Under the pieces are notes generated by a model. It did not search any database. It saw only the letters and a list, made by a program, of their open reading frames with translations, and was not told the origin of the DNA. Shown piece by piece: positions 51,789-61,905 of a stretch of DNA of 64,000 nt. The first letter of the stretch is position 1. Each line of letters opens with the position of its first letter. The stretch is from NCBI GenBank assembly GCA_964458705.1, contig CAYWKD010000012.1, positions 1 to 64,000 on the forward strand. Direction: 5' to 3'. The position numbers were made by a program, and so were the translations under genes. The stretch is from JAAUTG01 sp964458705 (GTDB lineage Bacteria > Bacteroidota > Bacteroidia > Chitinophagales > Saprospiraceae).

Positions 51789-52841
51789 TTAGAAGCGAGG
51801 GCAGTAAACATTTCTGTTCTCCTTGCCGCTAATGACGTACACTAAGGCAAATTCAAAGCCACCATTTCCATTGCTTGCTGCAGAGAGTGGCGAAATATTG
51901 ATGTCGTAGCTAAAGCCTAAGCTGAAGCCGTTGTAATCGAAGCGAGTAGAAAGAATGGCTGCATCTGCTAGAATGCCGCTCGATGTTTCATCTTGGTAGC
52001 GATTAGCTAAACGCACCCAACCTCCAATTTGGAAGGCTTGATAATCGGTGCGGCTGTTGCCTAGCAAGAATTTAAAACTCGTGCCTGTATTTAGCTGAAA
52101 CGAAGGACCTTGTTGCATCACAATAGCTCCTGGCACTAGACCAAAGTTTCGAGATACCATAAATTCTCCTCCTACATGTGCAGTAAGGCGGCTGTAAAGT
52201 AGATTTTCTTCTCCCTCAAAAAAGGATTGATTGGCGCGGTTCAAGTGATGAAAAGCACCGCCGATGTAGAAGTTATTATTTTCATCCAATACAGTAAACC
52301 AAAGCAGTCCAGCTTCTGCATCAGCGAATAAGAAGTTGTCGTTTAGGGTGTTTTCACCCGAACTTCTCGAAGGGTCGAAACCACCTTCCCCATCATGCTG
52401 ATTGGGCCAGCGGAGATTTAGAAAATCTATACTTCGCTGTGCGACACCACCTTGCGCTCCTACCACTAAGTAATGGCTCTTCTTGCGATAGCCGCCCATT
52501 CTCTTGCTGTAAGAGAAAGATAACTTACCCGTAGTGGTAGTAAATCTTGATTCTCCTGCCTGATCGCCCCAGAAAGCACCACCGATGCCAAAATAATCAT
52601 AGCGTCCAACGGGAATTTTTTGATCGTAAGAAACAGAATACGTGCTGAAAGCATTGGATTTCAAAACGCTTGCCCACTGATTTCTGTAATTGGCTACGAG
52701 CCTCACATTTCCGTTCATCACTCCTGTCATGGCAGGATTCAAATTAAGTGGCGAAAGGTAAAATTGCGAGAAATGAATGTCTTGAGCTTGTACGCTCAAT
52801 ACACCCGACAAAATCATTACACTGAATAATATTCTTCTCAT
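51789..52841 (-). CDS. PorP/SprF-family T9SS outer-membrane protein
   Basis: 350 aa. Sec signal (MRRILFSVMILSGVLSVQAQ, cut after AQA or VQA), then DIHFSQFYLSPLNLNPAMTGV, the hallmark of PorP/SprF proteins, and alternating beta strands of an outer-membrane barrel ending in an aromatic residue (CPRF). These proteins anchor or assist T9SS cargo, often one with a type B sorting domain encoded nearby; none is visible here. It supports an active T9SS, consistent with the sorting domain at 1-1323. Confidence 0.92.
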   Translation of the reverse strand: MRRILFSVMILSGVLSVQAQDIHFSQFYLSPLNLNPAMTGVMNGNVRLVANYRNQWASVLKSNAFSTYSVSYDQKIPVGRYDYFGIGGAFWGDQAGESRFTTTTGKLSFSYSKRMGGYRKKSHYLVVGAQGGVAQRSIDFLNLRWPNQHDGEGGFDPSRSSGENTLNDNFLFADAEAGLLWFTVLDENNNFYIGGAFHHLNRANQSFFEGEENLLYSRLTAHVGGEFMVSRNFGLVPGAIVMQQGPSFQLNTGTSFKFLLGNSRTDYQAFQIGGWVRLANRYQDETSSGILADAAILSTRFDYNGFSLGFSYDINISPLSAASNGNGGFEFALVYVISGKENRNVYCPRF

Positions 52842-53164
52842 ATTGGGTAATAATTGAAATTTTAACGATGATACTTTATCCCCTAGATTTATCTTATTAA
52901 AACTTTACTTGTACAAAAAACAAAAAAATAATATTAAAATCAAACTTTGATTTTCACTATTCTCTCAAGGTGTGTTGTTTTGTAGCATCAGTTAGTCAAA
53001 GATAAAACGAAAAATCTGAGACTGCCCAACAAATTAGAAGTGAACTCTAATCGGTTTTGTATTGACTTAACGCCGACTAGAATAAGTTATTTTTTAAATT
53101 GGGTACAGACTTTAAATTTTCTAGCAGAGGGTAGTTAAATTTGAGCAAACGGAAGTGAAACGCA
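52842..53164. other. Gene-free AT-rich gap
   Basis: 323 bp between the divergent porP/sprF and rluA-type genes. It must hold both promoters. I see no RNA gene, strong hairpin or clear TAnnTTTG box in it. Confidence 0.5.
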
Positions 53165-53902
53165 ATGAAAATAAAACTAGAATTTCTACACGAAGATGAG
53201 GCTTTGGTAATTGTCAATAAACCCGCTAGGCTACTTGCCATTCCCGACCGATTCGATGCAAAAAAGCCCAATCTTTATCATCAACTCAAGCAGCAATTTG
53301 GAGATATATTCATTGTGCACCGCCTTGATTTTGAGACGAGTGGCATCATCTGTTTTGCCAAAACGCCAGTGGCGCACCAACAACTTTCTCAGCAGTTTGA
53401 GGCACGCAGCGTAGAAAAAAAATACTGGGCATTGCTCGACGGTGTGCTGCTGCACGACTCGGGTGAAATTGAAGTAGGCATTGCGCCACATCCTGTACAA
53501 AAAGGTCGAATGATCGCTTCAAAAAAAGGAAAAGAAGCATTTACTTCCTTTAAAAAAATAGCGCAATTTCGTCGTTTTTCACTTGTCGAAGCCAATATTA
53601 AAACAGGGCGCACTCATCAAATCAGGGTACATTTTGCCAGTATTGGTCATCCGCTTGCTATTGATCCATTTTACGGCAAAAGAGCGGAGTTTTTGCTCTC
53701 TGAAATCAAACGCAAGCGATACAATTTAGGCAAAACACAGGAAGAGCGACCGCTTATGAACCGAACCACGCTCCATGCTTATCAATTAACAATTACGCAT
53801 CCAACGACTGAAAAAACTTTGACAGTAAATGCGCCACTGCATAAAGATTTTAATGCTGTTCTCAATCAGTTGAGCAAATGGGACAAAGCACAAGAGCAGT
53901 AA
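53165..53902 (+). CDS. RluA-family RNA pseudouridine synthase
   Basis: 245 aa. Isomerises uridine to pseudouridine in rRNA or tRNA. HRLDFETSGIICFAKT contains the catalytic Asp (RLD, about residue 58); VEKKYWALLDG and GRTHQIRVHFASIGHPLAIDPFYG are the other family motifs. It has no S4 domain. A polar insertion (KRAEFLLSEIKRKRYNLGKTQEE) precedes the last strand. The target position cannot be assigned. Confidence 0.92.
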   Translation: MKIKLEFLHEDEALVIVNKPARLLAIPDRFDAKKPNLYHQLKQQFGDIFIVHRLDFETSGIICFAKTPVAHQQLSQQFEARSVEKKYWALLDGVLLHDSGEIEVGIAPHPVQKGRMIASKKGKEAFTSFKKIAQFRRFSLVEANIKTGRTHQIRVHFASIGHPLAIDPFYGKRAEFLLSEIKRKRYNLGKTQEERPLMNRTTLHAYQLTITHPTTEKTLTVNAPLHKDFNAVLNQLSKWDKAQEQ

Positions 53903-53965
53903 TCACAAGGGCTGATGGGGTTTTATTGCAGCCTTTGTTCCAAAATGTCTTCGCAAAGTGAGCGG

Positions 53966-54048
53966 ACGAAATTGTTTGTAGGTCTAGGTTGTTTACTTGT
54001 TTATACAATTTTCTGCTAATGCGATTATTATATCATTAAACATTTAAA
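53966..54048. repeat. Dispersed intergenic repeat, copy 2
   Basis: Partner of 39542-39610; both lie 65-80 bp upstream of a plus-strand gene. It may carry a shared regulatory site or be an old mobile remnant. Confidence 0.45.
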
Positions 54049-54112
54049 ATCTGTCCATTTACTTATTAAATATTAAAATGTAACTTTCAGTCTATTATCG
54101 GTTAGAACAACT

Positions 54113-55447
54113 ATGGAACTATTCAATAAGCTATTTCAAAAATCAGAAGAACAACTCGACGAACCTCGTATTCGATTTGGAAGATACAGTGATGCTTACA
54201 AAGAAGAAGAAAATTACGAAGCATGGAATCAATCCCTCGAGGCATTTCAGCAGGCATCTTACTTGGAGGCTTATGAATTGTTCTTCCAATACATCAGCGA
54301 CGAACAAGAGGATAATGTTCGTTACGAAATTAGAGATCAGACCATACATTTTGAGTTTTTGCAAGGCTCTAAGCGAGTCTATGGCACCGCCGATCAAAAT
54401 AAATTCACTGCTACCGCCAAAGTTGCTCAAGCTAAAGCACTCAATACTAAATTCTTACGCCGTTTGCTGGAGCAAAATTTCAACCTGAAGTACAGCCGCT
54501 TTGCACTAGATGAAGAAAAGAATATCTGCATTACTTTTGATACTTATACACTTGATGGCTCGCCTTATAAAATTTATTATGCCCTGAAAGAATTAGCAAC
54601 TCATGCAGATAAGCAAGACGACTTGCTGGTGGAAGAGTTCAGCAATATGCTCCAAGCTGTTGAAAACAAACATCTTATCACCTTAACTGAGCTAGAAAAA
54701 TCAGTTAAATATGACTTTATAAAAGAAAAAATACGTCAAGCCCTCAAGGTCATTCAAAACGGGCAACTAGATGCCGAGCAATATCCTGGCGCTATTGCTT
54801 ATCTACTACTCGACTTAACTTACAAATTAGACTATCTGATTCAGCCAGAAGGCTATATGATGGAGACACTAGAACGCATCCACAGAAAATATTTCTCTGG
54901 TACGGCTAACACAGCCGAAAAAAATATAGTCTTACAGCAGGAGTTTCAATGGCTACTTGATCGCTCAAGAGCAGATTACTTTAAAGAGTTGTATCGGACA
55001 ACGGCTACTTTTGGCATTACTTCTCCTGAAAATCACAGCCGAGTTGCCACTTTTATTGAAGGCGAATTGCACAACATGGATTGGTACAATGAAAATGGTC
55101 ATTTTGAAGTAGCACTAGCGATTCCAAGCTACATAATAGGCTACTCTATGTTCAATTATGCCGTTCCACGTCCCGACAGAGCTTTGTTTGAGTTGTATTA
55201 TAAAATTATTGAGCCTAAATTCTTTAAGAATCTAGGTTTTCAAACTGTTTATTACGACATTCAAAGAGAACGCTTCGACAGCAAAGCCATCCGTCGTGCA
55301 TTTGATCAAATTAAAGCAGCGAATAGTGCCAAATTCCCTCGCTTCTCCCCCACTATCAACAAATTGAAATTTGACACTCGCCCTAACTTCGCTAAATCTT
55401 ACTTGCTAATGATAAAAGACTTGGACATGACCAAGAAAATAGTATAG
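54113..55447 (+). CDS. Protein of unknown function (444 aa)
   Basis: No family recognised. Soluble, no signal peptide or membrane segment. The N-terminal ~130 residues (YKEEENYEAWNQSLEAFQQASYLEAYELFFQYISDEQEDNVRYEI) begin with a helix-turn-helix-like TPR-type repeat, then a beta-rich part (IHFEFLQGSKRVYGTADQNKFTATAKVA) that recalls YbjN/secretion-chaperone-like folds. The remaining ~300 residues are mostly helical and contain IPSYIIGYSMFNYAVPRPDRALFELYY. It stands alone between the RluA-type gene and the hydrolase. Coding character is clear from length and ATG start. Confidence 0.7.
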   Translation: MELFNKLFQKSEEQLDEPRIRFGRYSDAYKEEENYEAWNQSLEAFQQASYLEAYELFFQYISDEQEDNVRYEIRDQTIHFEFLQGSKRVYGTADQNKFTATAKVAQAKALNTKFLRRLLEQNFNLKYSRFALDEEKNICITFDTYTLDGSPYKIYYALKELATHADKQDDLLVEEFSNMLQAVENKHLITLTELEKSVKYDFIKEKIRQALKVIQNGQLDAEQYPGAIAYLLLDLTYKLDYLIQPEGYMMETLERIHRKYFSGTANTAEKNIVLQQEFQWLLDRSRADYFKELYRTTATFGITSPENHSRVATFIEGELHNMDWYNENGHFEVALAIPSYIIGYSMFNYAVPRPDRALFELYYKIIEPKFFKNLGFQTVYYDIQRERFDSKAIRRAFDQIKAANSAKFPRFSPTINKLKFDTRPNFAKSYLLMIKDLDMTKKIV

Positions 55448-55590
55448 CCTCACCCACCATTTTGCAACTCGTAGGCATCTAAATAGAAAACCAGATTTGA
55501 GACCAATGAACTTGGCAACATTCAGGCTTCATAACTGATTGAAAAATATGTTTACTCTTATCTAATAAATTACTTGAAACACCTGTAACA

Positions 55591-57024
55591 ATGCAAATTT
55601 TGACTGTTCTTTTATTGCTTTCTACATTAATCACTTTACTATTCTCCTTCAACTCAAAGCAATCGCTTCAACGCTGGGTTGTCTATACTAACTTAGGGCT
55701 TTTAGCTGTGCATTTGTTGGCAGGAGGAAGCCGCTGGCAGTTATATCCAGTGTATTTAGTTATTGCCTTAGTTTTAGTGAGTTGGTTCATCCGATTTGAT
55801 CGCAAAGCACTACGTTATAGTTTATTAGTAACAGGCATTCTGGCTACACTGCTTAGCATTGCTGCAACTTGGGCATTTCCAGTTTTTCGATTTCCTGAGC
55901 CCACTGGAGGCTATTCGGTAGGATTGCAAACTATGTATCTTGAAGACAAGGATCGCCCAGAAAGCATCACTCCAGCTATAGACGATTATCGAAAATTAAC
56001 CATACAAGTTTGGTATCCTTCTGAACAAGCTATTGAGCGCCCCGAGCCTTATTTAGATGAAGGCTATGGTGCAGCATTTGCAAAAAGCAAGGGTTTTCCT
56101 AGTTTTGTCGTTTCTCATTTCAGTTTAATCCCAACACATACTGAAAAATCGTTGCCAATCGCTGATGAAGCTTTTCCAGTCATCGTTCTGTCGCATGGTT
56201 ATGGTTGGAATAGCGAAGAATATACCTCCATTATCGAGGAGTTAGTGAGTCAAGGCTACATTGTTTTGGGGGTGGAACATACACACGAAAATCCAATGAC
56301 TATTTTTAAGAAAGAAAGACTTTATCCACTTCAGTCCTACTTTGAATATGTCAACTTCACCATTGATTTTAACAAGGTTGATAGCCTCACTCAATCCTTC
56401 AAAACGGCCACGACAGATTCTATGAAGTTACTACAAATGCGAGCATTAGTAAATGAACTGCCTACCTATGATGAAAGCATGAATCGCTGGTCAACTGATA
56501 TTTCTTTTCTACTTGACGAACTCCTCCGATACAATGCCGAGTCCAATCATTTCCTGTATCAGCGATTGGACTTGGATCGTATTGGTTTATTAGGTCATTC
56601 TTGGGGCGGTGCTGTGGTTGCTCAAACGGCCGCTTGGGACAATCGAGTAAAGGCAGCAATTAATTTGGATGGCGCCCAATGGGGTGAATTAATTGATACT
56701 GTACTTCGAAAACCCCTACTAGCCATCTATGCAGACAGAAATTACGATACTTTTTTCACGCCAAACTTCTTCATCTACGACCAAGTTACTGAAAAAGACT
56801 ATTATGAAGCTATTGTTACTGGCACGGGTCACGCTAGTTTTGGAGATTTGCCGTATTGGTCGAATTTGCGCACACTTACTGAAACAGGAACAACCGCTGC
56901 TCAACGCATGACTTACCTGAACAGTCAGTTAATTATGAGATTTTTTGATCGATACATGAACGGAGTGGATCATTTTTCTTTTGAAGAAGGACTGCCAGAA
57001 GTGAAGCTAAGGCGATTGAAGTAA
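55591..57024 (+). CDS. Membrane-anchored alpha/beta hydrolase, PAF-acetylhydrolase-like
   Basis: 477 aa. Four hydrophobic helices in the first ~100 residues, then an alpha/beta hydrolase domain: RKLTIQVWYPSEQ, FPVIVLSHGYGWNSEEYTSIIEELVSQGYIVLGVEH, nucleophile elbow GLLGHSWGGAVVAQ (Ser about residue 335), NLDGAQWGE and a late His in GTGHASFGDLPYW. The order matches platelet-activating-factor acetylhydrolase and related ester hydrolases. The active site probably faces the periplasm. Substrate unknown. Confidence 0.82.
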   Translation: MQILTVLLLLSTLITLLFSFNSKQSLQRWVVYTNLGLLAVHLLAGGSRWQLYPVYLVIALVLVSWFIRFDRKALRYSLLVTGILATLLSIAATWAFPVFRFPEPTGGYSVGLQTMYLEDKDRPESITPAIDDYRKLTIQVWYPSEQAIERPEPYLDEGYGAAFAKSKGFPSFVVSHFSLIPTHTEKSLPIADEAFPVIVLSHGYGWNSEEYTSIIEELVSQGYIVLGVEHTHENPMTIFKKERLYPLQSYFEYVNFTIDFNKVDSLTQSFKTATTDSMKLLQMRALVNELPTYDESMNRWSTDISFLLDELLRYNAESNHFLYQRLDLDRIGLLGHSWGGAVVAQTAAWDNRVKAAINLDGAQWGELIDTVLRKPLLAIYADRNYDTFFTPNFFIYDQVTEKDYYEAIVTGTGHASFGDLPYWSNLRTLTETGTTAAQRMTYLNSQLIMRFFDRYMNGVDHFSFEEGLPEVKLRRLK

Positions 57025-57179
57025 ATAACATTCATTTCAATCGAAACTAAGAATGCTAGAACCCATAAAGCATCAATTTCAGGAATATTGGAGACTTCGG
57101 CAATCTTATATAACTCAACAAGCCAGTTAGCATAGTATCTAGTCAACCAAACTCCTGTTTTGCTAGTTACAATTCAACT

Positions 57180-59297
57180 ATGCAAGCGAAGAAAGAAATA
57201 TTAGCCAGTTCAATCGAATATCTAAAAGGAGTAGGTCCTGTTAGAGGAGATATGCTACGCAAAGAATTGAGCATCTTTACTTTTAAAGACCTTTTGTTTC
57301 ATTTTCCCTTCCGATATGTAGATAAGACAAAGTTTCATACAATCAAGAGCTTGACGGGCGATAGTGGTGAGGTGCAGCTTAGAGGCATACTAAGGCGGAT
57401 GGAAGCACATGGTGAAGGACGCAAAAAACGCTTGGTAGCTCGACTGCGTGATGATACAGGTGTAATTGAGCTAGTTTGGTTTAAAGGTATCCATTATTTA
57501 CAGCAGCAGCTAATAATTGGAGGGGAATATGTGGTATATGGAAGAGTGAACGAGTTTAATAGCAAGTTGAATATTCCTCATCCAGAAATTGAATTTGTCT
57601 CTCCAGAAAACACCCAAAAAGCAGAGACCTTCGCACCTGTTTATCCCAGTACGGATAAATTGAATAATAAAGGTTTGGACGTAAAAGCTCGCAGGCGATT
57701 GCTTCAGACCTTGATGGCGCAGTTGACTCCAGCAGACCTCCCTGAGAACTTGCCTGATTACATCAAAGAGAAATTTCGTTTTCCATCTCGCTTCGATGCC
57801 TTGAAGCAAATTCACTTCCCCAAAACAGAAAACGAACTCAAACACGCCCAAAATCGCTTGAAGTTTGAGGAACTCTTTTTTTTACAAATGCGCCTTATTC
57901 AACTCAAAAAACGACGCAAGAATGCTATCAAAGGACATGAGTTCATCAAAATTGGTGATTACTTTAATCGATTTTACAGTGAAAAATTACCCTTTGAACT
58001 CACAAATGCACAAAAGCGTGTAGTCAAAGAAATTAGACACGATCTGCGAGTAGGAATACAGATGAATCGCTTGCTGCAAGGAGATGTAGGTAGTGGAAAA
58101 ACAATTGTTGGTTTGATGGCGATGCTTATCGCTTTGGACAATGGCTTTCAGGCTTGCTTGATGGCACCGACTGAAATTTTGGCGCAGCAGCATTATCAAT
58201 CCATAAGTGATTACGTAAAAGGACTAGGCATACGAGTAGGCTTTTTGTCAGGAAGTGTGAAAGGCAAGAAGCGGGAGCAACTCCTAAAATTGCTCCAAGC
58301 TGGTGAAATACATATTTTGATTGGCACACACGCATTGATAGAAGAATGGGTGAAGTTTCAGCATCTTGGACTTGCTATCACAGATGAGCAGCACCGCTTC
58401 GGCGTGAAACAGCGCGCCAAACTCTGGAAAAAAAGTAAGCCCTATCCCCCCCACGTTTTAGTAATGACTGCCACCCCCATTCCCAGAACGCTTGCGATGA
58501 CGCTTTATGGCGATCTGGATGTCTCCGTGATTGATGAATTACCACCAGGTAGAAAGGAAGTAAAAACACTGCACAAGACAGAAAATCATCGCTTACAAAC
58601 AATGGAATTTATGCGAAAAGAAATCGCTAAAGGGCGACAAGTCTATATCGTTTATCCATTAATTGAAGAGTCGGAGAAATTGGATTTACAGAATTTGCAA
58701 GAAGGCTATGAAGCTATTAGCAGAGAATTTCCAATGCCGGATTATCAAATCAGCATTGTGCATGGAAGAATGAAACCAGCAGACAAAGACTTTGAAATGC
58801 AGCGATTTGTGAAAAACGAAACCCAGATTATGGTAGCAACCACCGTTATCGAAGTAGGAGTAAATGTGCCTAACGCTTCGGTGATGGTCATTGAAAATAC
58901 CGAGCGATTTGGACTTTCGCAGTTGCATCAGCTGCGGGGTCGAGTGGGACGTGGAGCAGAACAATCTTACTGTATTTTGATGTCCAGTTTTAAACTTAGC
59001 AACGAGAGTAGAGCACGCATCCAAACTATGTGTCGCACCAACAATGGCTTTGAAATAGCAGAAGCGGACTTACGCCTACGAGGACCTGGCAATATGGAAG
59101 GTACGCAACAAAGCGGCATACTTAATTTCCGGTTAGCTGATCTAGGAAAGGATCAAGCCATTTTAAAAACAGCTAGAGAAATTGCTCACCGAATTTTAGA
59201 CCATGATGAAAAATTAGAGAAATCTGAGCATCGGGATTTAAAAAATTATTTGGATGAATATGCTAGAGAGATGAAAGGTTGGAGTCGAATCAGTTAA
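57180..59297 (+). CDS. recG: ATP-dependent DNA helicase RecG
   Basis: 705 aa. Branch-migration helicase that reverses stalled forks. N-terminal wedge/OB domain (about 1-160; GVGPVRGDMLRKELSI, RYVDKTKFHTI), then helicase motifs: I GDVGSGKTIVGLMA, Ia MAPTEILAQQHY, II TDEQHRFGVKQR (DEQH), III MTATPIPRTLAMTLYGDLD, V TVIEVGVNVPNA, VI QLHQLRGRVGRG. The C-terminal lobe ends FRLADLGKDQAILKTARE. Full length, ATG start. Confidence 0.97.
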   Translation: MQAKKEILASSIEYLKGVGPVRGDMLRKELSIFTFKDLLFHFPFRYVDKTKFHTIKSLTGDSGEVQLRGILRRMEAHGEGRKKRLVARLRDDTGVIELVWFKGIHYLQQQLIIGGEYVVYGRVNEFNSKLNIPHPEIEFVSPENTQKAETFAPVYPSTDKLNNKGLDVKARRRLLQTLMAQLTPADLPENLPDYIKEKFRFPSRFDALKQIHFPKTENELKHAQNRLKFEELFFLQMRLIQLKKRRKNAIKGHEFIKIGDYFNRFYSEKLPFELTNAQKRVVKEIRHDLRVGIQMNRLLQGDVGSGKTIVGLMAMLIALDNGFQACLMAPTEILAQQHYQSISDYVKGLGIRVGFLSGSVKGKKREQLLKLLQAGEIHILIGTHALIEEWVKFQHLGLAITDEQHRFGVKQRAKLWKKSKPYPPHVLVMTATPIPRTLAMTLYGDLDVSVIDELPPGRKEVKTLHKTENHRLQTMEFMRKEIAKGRQVYIVYPLIEESEKLDLQNLQEGYEAISREFPMPDYQISIVHGRMKPADKDFEMQRFVKNETQIMVATTVIEVGVNVPNASVMVIENTERFGLSQLHQLRGRVGRGAEQSYCILMSSFKLSNESRARIQTMCRTNNGFEIAEADLRLRGPGNMEGTQQSGILNFRLADLGKDQAILKTAREIAHRILDHDEKLEKSEHRDLKNYLDEYAREMKGWSRIS

Positions 59298-59305
59298 AAA
59301 GGGTA

Positions 59306-59356
59306 ATCGGCTCTTTCTTATTGCAAAATTTCAGTGAGAGTAAAGGAAGAGCCGAT
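59306..59356 (+). terminator. Hairpin after recG
   Basis: A 10-bp stem ATCGGCTCTT (59306-59315) pairs with AAGAGCCGAT (59347-59356) around a 31-base loop, starting 9 bp after the recG stop. There is no long T run, so it is a weaker terminator or mRNA-end structure. Confidence 0.55.
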
Positions 59357-59439
59357 CCCTGATCAAAAGCGTGTTTTTCTTATTTTCATAGACATTACGT
59401 TTCAGATCAGGCATCCGCTGCCTTCCGCTACTATTTTTT

Positions 59440-60006
59440 TTATTCTTTCAGCTTTACATAAGAATCTATGCCATGCTGATTTCTTAGTTCTCCTACTAGT
59501 TTCCTTGCCGCACTTTCATTTGCAAAGCGATCCACTAGCACCACAGCATAAGCTCCTCGATCAAATCGCTCCACTCTAGCATTACTGTAACCCTTACTCC
59601 TCAAATTACTAACGTGATTCTCTGCATTTTGTACAACAGAAAATGTCCCTGCCAATACCATATAATCGCCTACATTGCTGTAAGACTGGCTCGTGTTGCT
59701 GCTTGTACTTGAGGAATTGGAAGCATTTGCATTTTGTTCCTCGTCCAACCAATCAAAATTCAAGTCTTCATTGTCATAATCTGTTGTAGTAACGTTTGCT
59801 GGCTCTTCTTCTGTAATCGTATTTGTGCTGTAATCGTCTGCTGTTTCTGTTTCTTTCTCAAGTTCATCATACACAGCAACAGTCTCTGGGCTTTTCAGAT
59901 CGTTCTCACCTCCCATAAATTTTCTTACTCCAATCACAATCAGTACTACGGCTAGTGCCAAACATACTGCAATAATTGCAACTGTAAACCAATCCAATCG
60001 TCTCAT
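59440..60006 (-). CDS. SPOR-domain membrane protein
   Basis: 188 aa. One N-terminal membrane helix (WFTVAIIAVCLALAVVLIVI, about 6-25), a low-complexity acidic and Ser/Asn/Thr-rich linker (about 35-110), and a C-terminal SPOR domain (about 112-185: YMVLAGTFSVVQNAENHVSNL, GAYAVVLVDRF, ESAARKLVGELRNQHGIDSYV). SPOR domains bind denuded septal glycan, so it is probably a divisome-associated protein facing the periplasm. Confidence 0.88.
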   Translation of the reverse strand: MRRLDWFTVAIIAVCLALAVVLIVIGVRKFMGGENDLKSPETVAVYDELEKETETADDYSTNTITEEEPANVTTTDYDNEDLNFDWLDEEQNANASNSSSTSSNTSQSYSNVGDYMVLAGTFSVVQNAENHVSNLRSKGYSNARVERFDRGAYAVVLVDRFANESAARKLVGELRNQHGIDSYVKLKE

Positions 60007-60254
60007 AAGTCTTAATTTAGTTTGTTATAACAAAGCAAATATAAAAATAAACGCTGTAACTATTCAGTAGAAATAAAAATTGAAAATTACGAAGCCTTAG
60101 CAAATCTATGTTGCTAAGCCTGAACACTCTTCAATTTACTCAGACTTAAATTGAGCTGCTTACCCCGTTGAAATAGTCAGTCCAAATAGAGTAAAATAAC
60201 GTTCACTTTACGCTTAAATTCCTTTCTTTGCGAAAAATTATTTGAACCAAAGCT

Positions 60255-60899
60255 ATGACAAGCCTACACTATTTCACATTTAATCCTTTTCAAGAAAATA
60301 CCTACATTATTTACGATGGTACAAAAGAGTGCATTATTGTCGATCCGGGCTGCTATCAAGCTCACGAAAAAACACAACTGATTGATTTTATTCAACAACA
60401 TCATCTGCGACCTGTTCGCCTCATCAATACGCATTGCCACATTGACCATATTTTTGGCAACGCTTTCGTCGCTGAAACTTATGGTTTGGGTTTGGAAATA
60501 CATAAGGGAGAGCTACCCGTACTGGAAGCCGTACCTCAGGTGGCTAGTATGTACGGTATCCCTTATTCCGAACCATCGCCAGCACCTGCTAAGTTCATAG
60601 AAGTGGGGGAAACTATCACTTTTGGCAGCACCGAATTAAAAGTACTATTCACGCCTGGACATTCGCCCGCTAGTGTCTCTTTGTACTGCGAGGCGGATCA
60701 ATTTGTTTTGGCGGGTGATGCCTTGTTTCAAAATAGTATTGGCAGGACTGACCTACCAGGCGGAGATTTCGATACGCTGATTCGGAGTATTCGTCAGCAA
60801 TTGTTAACACTTCCGGATAGTGTTAAAGTTTATTCTGGGCATGGCTCTAGTACGACTATTGGAACAGAAAAGCAGAGCAATCCGTTTCTGCAATCGTAA
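60255..60899 (+). CDS. MBL-fold metallo-hydrolase (glyoxalase II-like)
   Basis: 214 aa, cytosolic. The metal motif THCHIDHIFG (HxHxDH, about residues 55-64), the later FTPGHSPASV, AGDALFQNSIGRTDLPGGD and VYSGHGSSTTIG supply the remaining metal ligands. This is the short type without the C-terminal glyoxalase II helical domain, common in Bacteroidota for thioester or persulfide hydrolysis. EamA transporter gene follows after 31 bp. Confidence 0.9.
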   Translation: MTSLHYFTFNPFQENTYIIYDGTKECIIVDPGCYQAHEKTQLIDFIQQHHLRPVRLINTHCHIDHIFGNAFVAETYGLGLEIHKGELPVLEAVPQVASMYGIPYSEPSPAPAKFIEVGETITFGSTELKVLFTPGHSPASVSLYCEADQFVLAGDALFQNSIGRTDLPGGDFDTLIRSIRQQLLTLPDSVKVYSGHGSSTTIGTEKQSNPFLQS

Positions 60900-60930
60900 A
60901 TTGTAAATCACACTTTAGCTAAACTTTAGA

Positions 60931-61866
60931 ATGATGCGCTATAAGGGTACAGAACTAGTTTTAATTATCCTCTCATTTCTAGTGATTTACATTGTTTGGG
61001 GGACAACTTTCTTAGGCGTAAAATTAGCGATTGATTCCATTCCAGCAATACTCATGGCTGGGTTTCGCTATTTTACAGGAGGTTTTATTTTATACCTCAT
61101 TTCATTGACAATGCACTTCAATTTACCTTCTCTGAAGCAGGTAAAAAATGCGGCTATTGGTGGCACACTCTTCATTGGTTGTGGGACAGGTGGCATAGCT
61201 TGGTCGCTGCAATATGTGGATACAGGCATCACGGCAATGATTATCGCAGGGCAACCACTTGTAACTTTATTTATGGTATGGGCAGTGCTAAAGCGACCGC
61301 CTATGTTGAGTAGCTATATTGGTATTCTGTTTGGCTTTTTAGGTATGTTTTTGCTAGTGTTTCAAGATCAAATCACCACCGAAAGCAGCAGCTTAATCGG
61401 TGTCTTTATCATTTTTTTAAGTATGCTATGCTGGGGCTATGGTTCTGTGTTTATTCAAAAATCAGAACTTCCAAAAGGGCAATCTCAAAATACGGCTATT
61501 CAAATGCTGGCAGGTGGTGGCGCTTTAATTTTGCTCAGTTTTATCATGGGCGATCACAAAGATTTTCAATTTAGTGCTGTGAGCACTACCTCGACTTGGG
61601 CTTTTGTTTATTTGGTACTTATTGGTTCGATTTTAGGATTTTCTGCCTTTAATTATTTGCTCAAGCGCATCGCCGCCGAGAAAGTAGCGACTTCCACTTA
61701 TATCAATCCAATTGTGGCTATGCTACTTGGCTGGTCTGTCTTGGATGAAGTCATTACACAACAGTCTATTGTAGCTGCGTTAATCATGCTAACAGGCGTT
61801 TTCTTCATCAATGTAGATGTTTTGGGCTTGATTAAGAAAAGAAAAATACGTAGCGCAAGTATTTGA
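60931..61866 (+). CDS. EamA-family (DMT superfamily) transporter
   Basis: 311 aa with ten predicted membrane helices in two EamA repeats. WGTTFLGVKLAIDSIPAILMAGFRYFTGG and YVDTGITAMIIAGQPLVTLFMVWAVLKRPP mark the first repeat; IGSILGFSAFNYLLKRIAAEKVATSTYINPIVAMLLGWSVLDEVIT the second. Exports small metabolites or amino acids, substrate unknown. Convergent with rlmD. Confidence 0.9.
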   Translation: MMRYKGTELVLIILSFLVIYIVWGTTFLGVKLAIDSIPAILMAGFRYFTGGFILYLISLTMHFNLPSLKQVKNAAIGGTLFIGCGTGGIAWSLQYVDTGITAMIIAGQPLVTLFMVWAVLKRPPMLSSYIGILFGFLGMFLLVFQDQITTESSSLIGVFIIFLSMLCWGYGSVFIQKSELPKGQSQNTAIQMLAGGGALILLSFIMGDHKDFQFSAVSTTSTWAFVYLVLIGSILGFSAFNYLLKRIAAEKVATSTYINPIVAMLLGWSVLDEVITQQSIVAALIMLTGVFFINVDVLGLIKKRKIRSASI

Positions 61867-61905
61867 TAATCAAACGCTAAATACTTCTACTTGTTGATAA
61901 GTACG

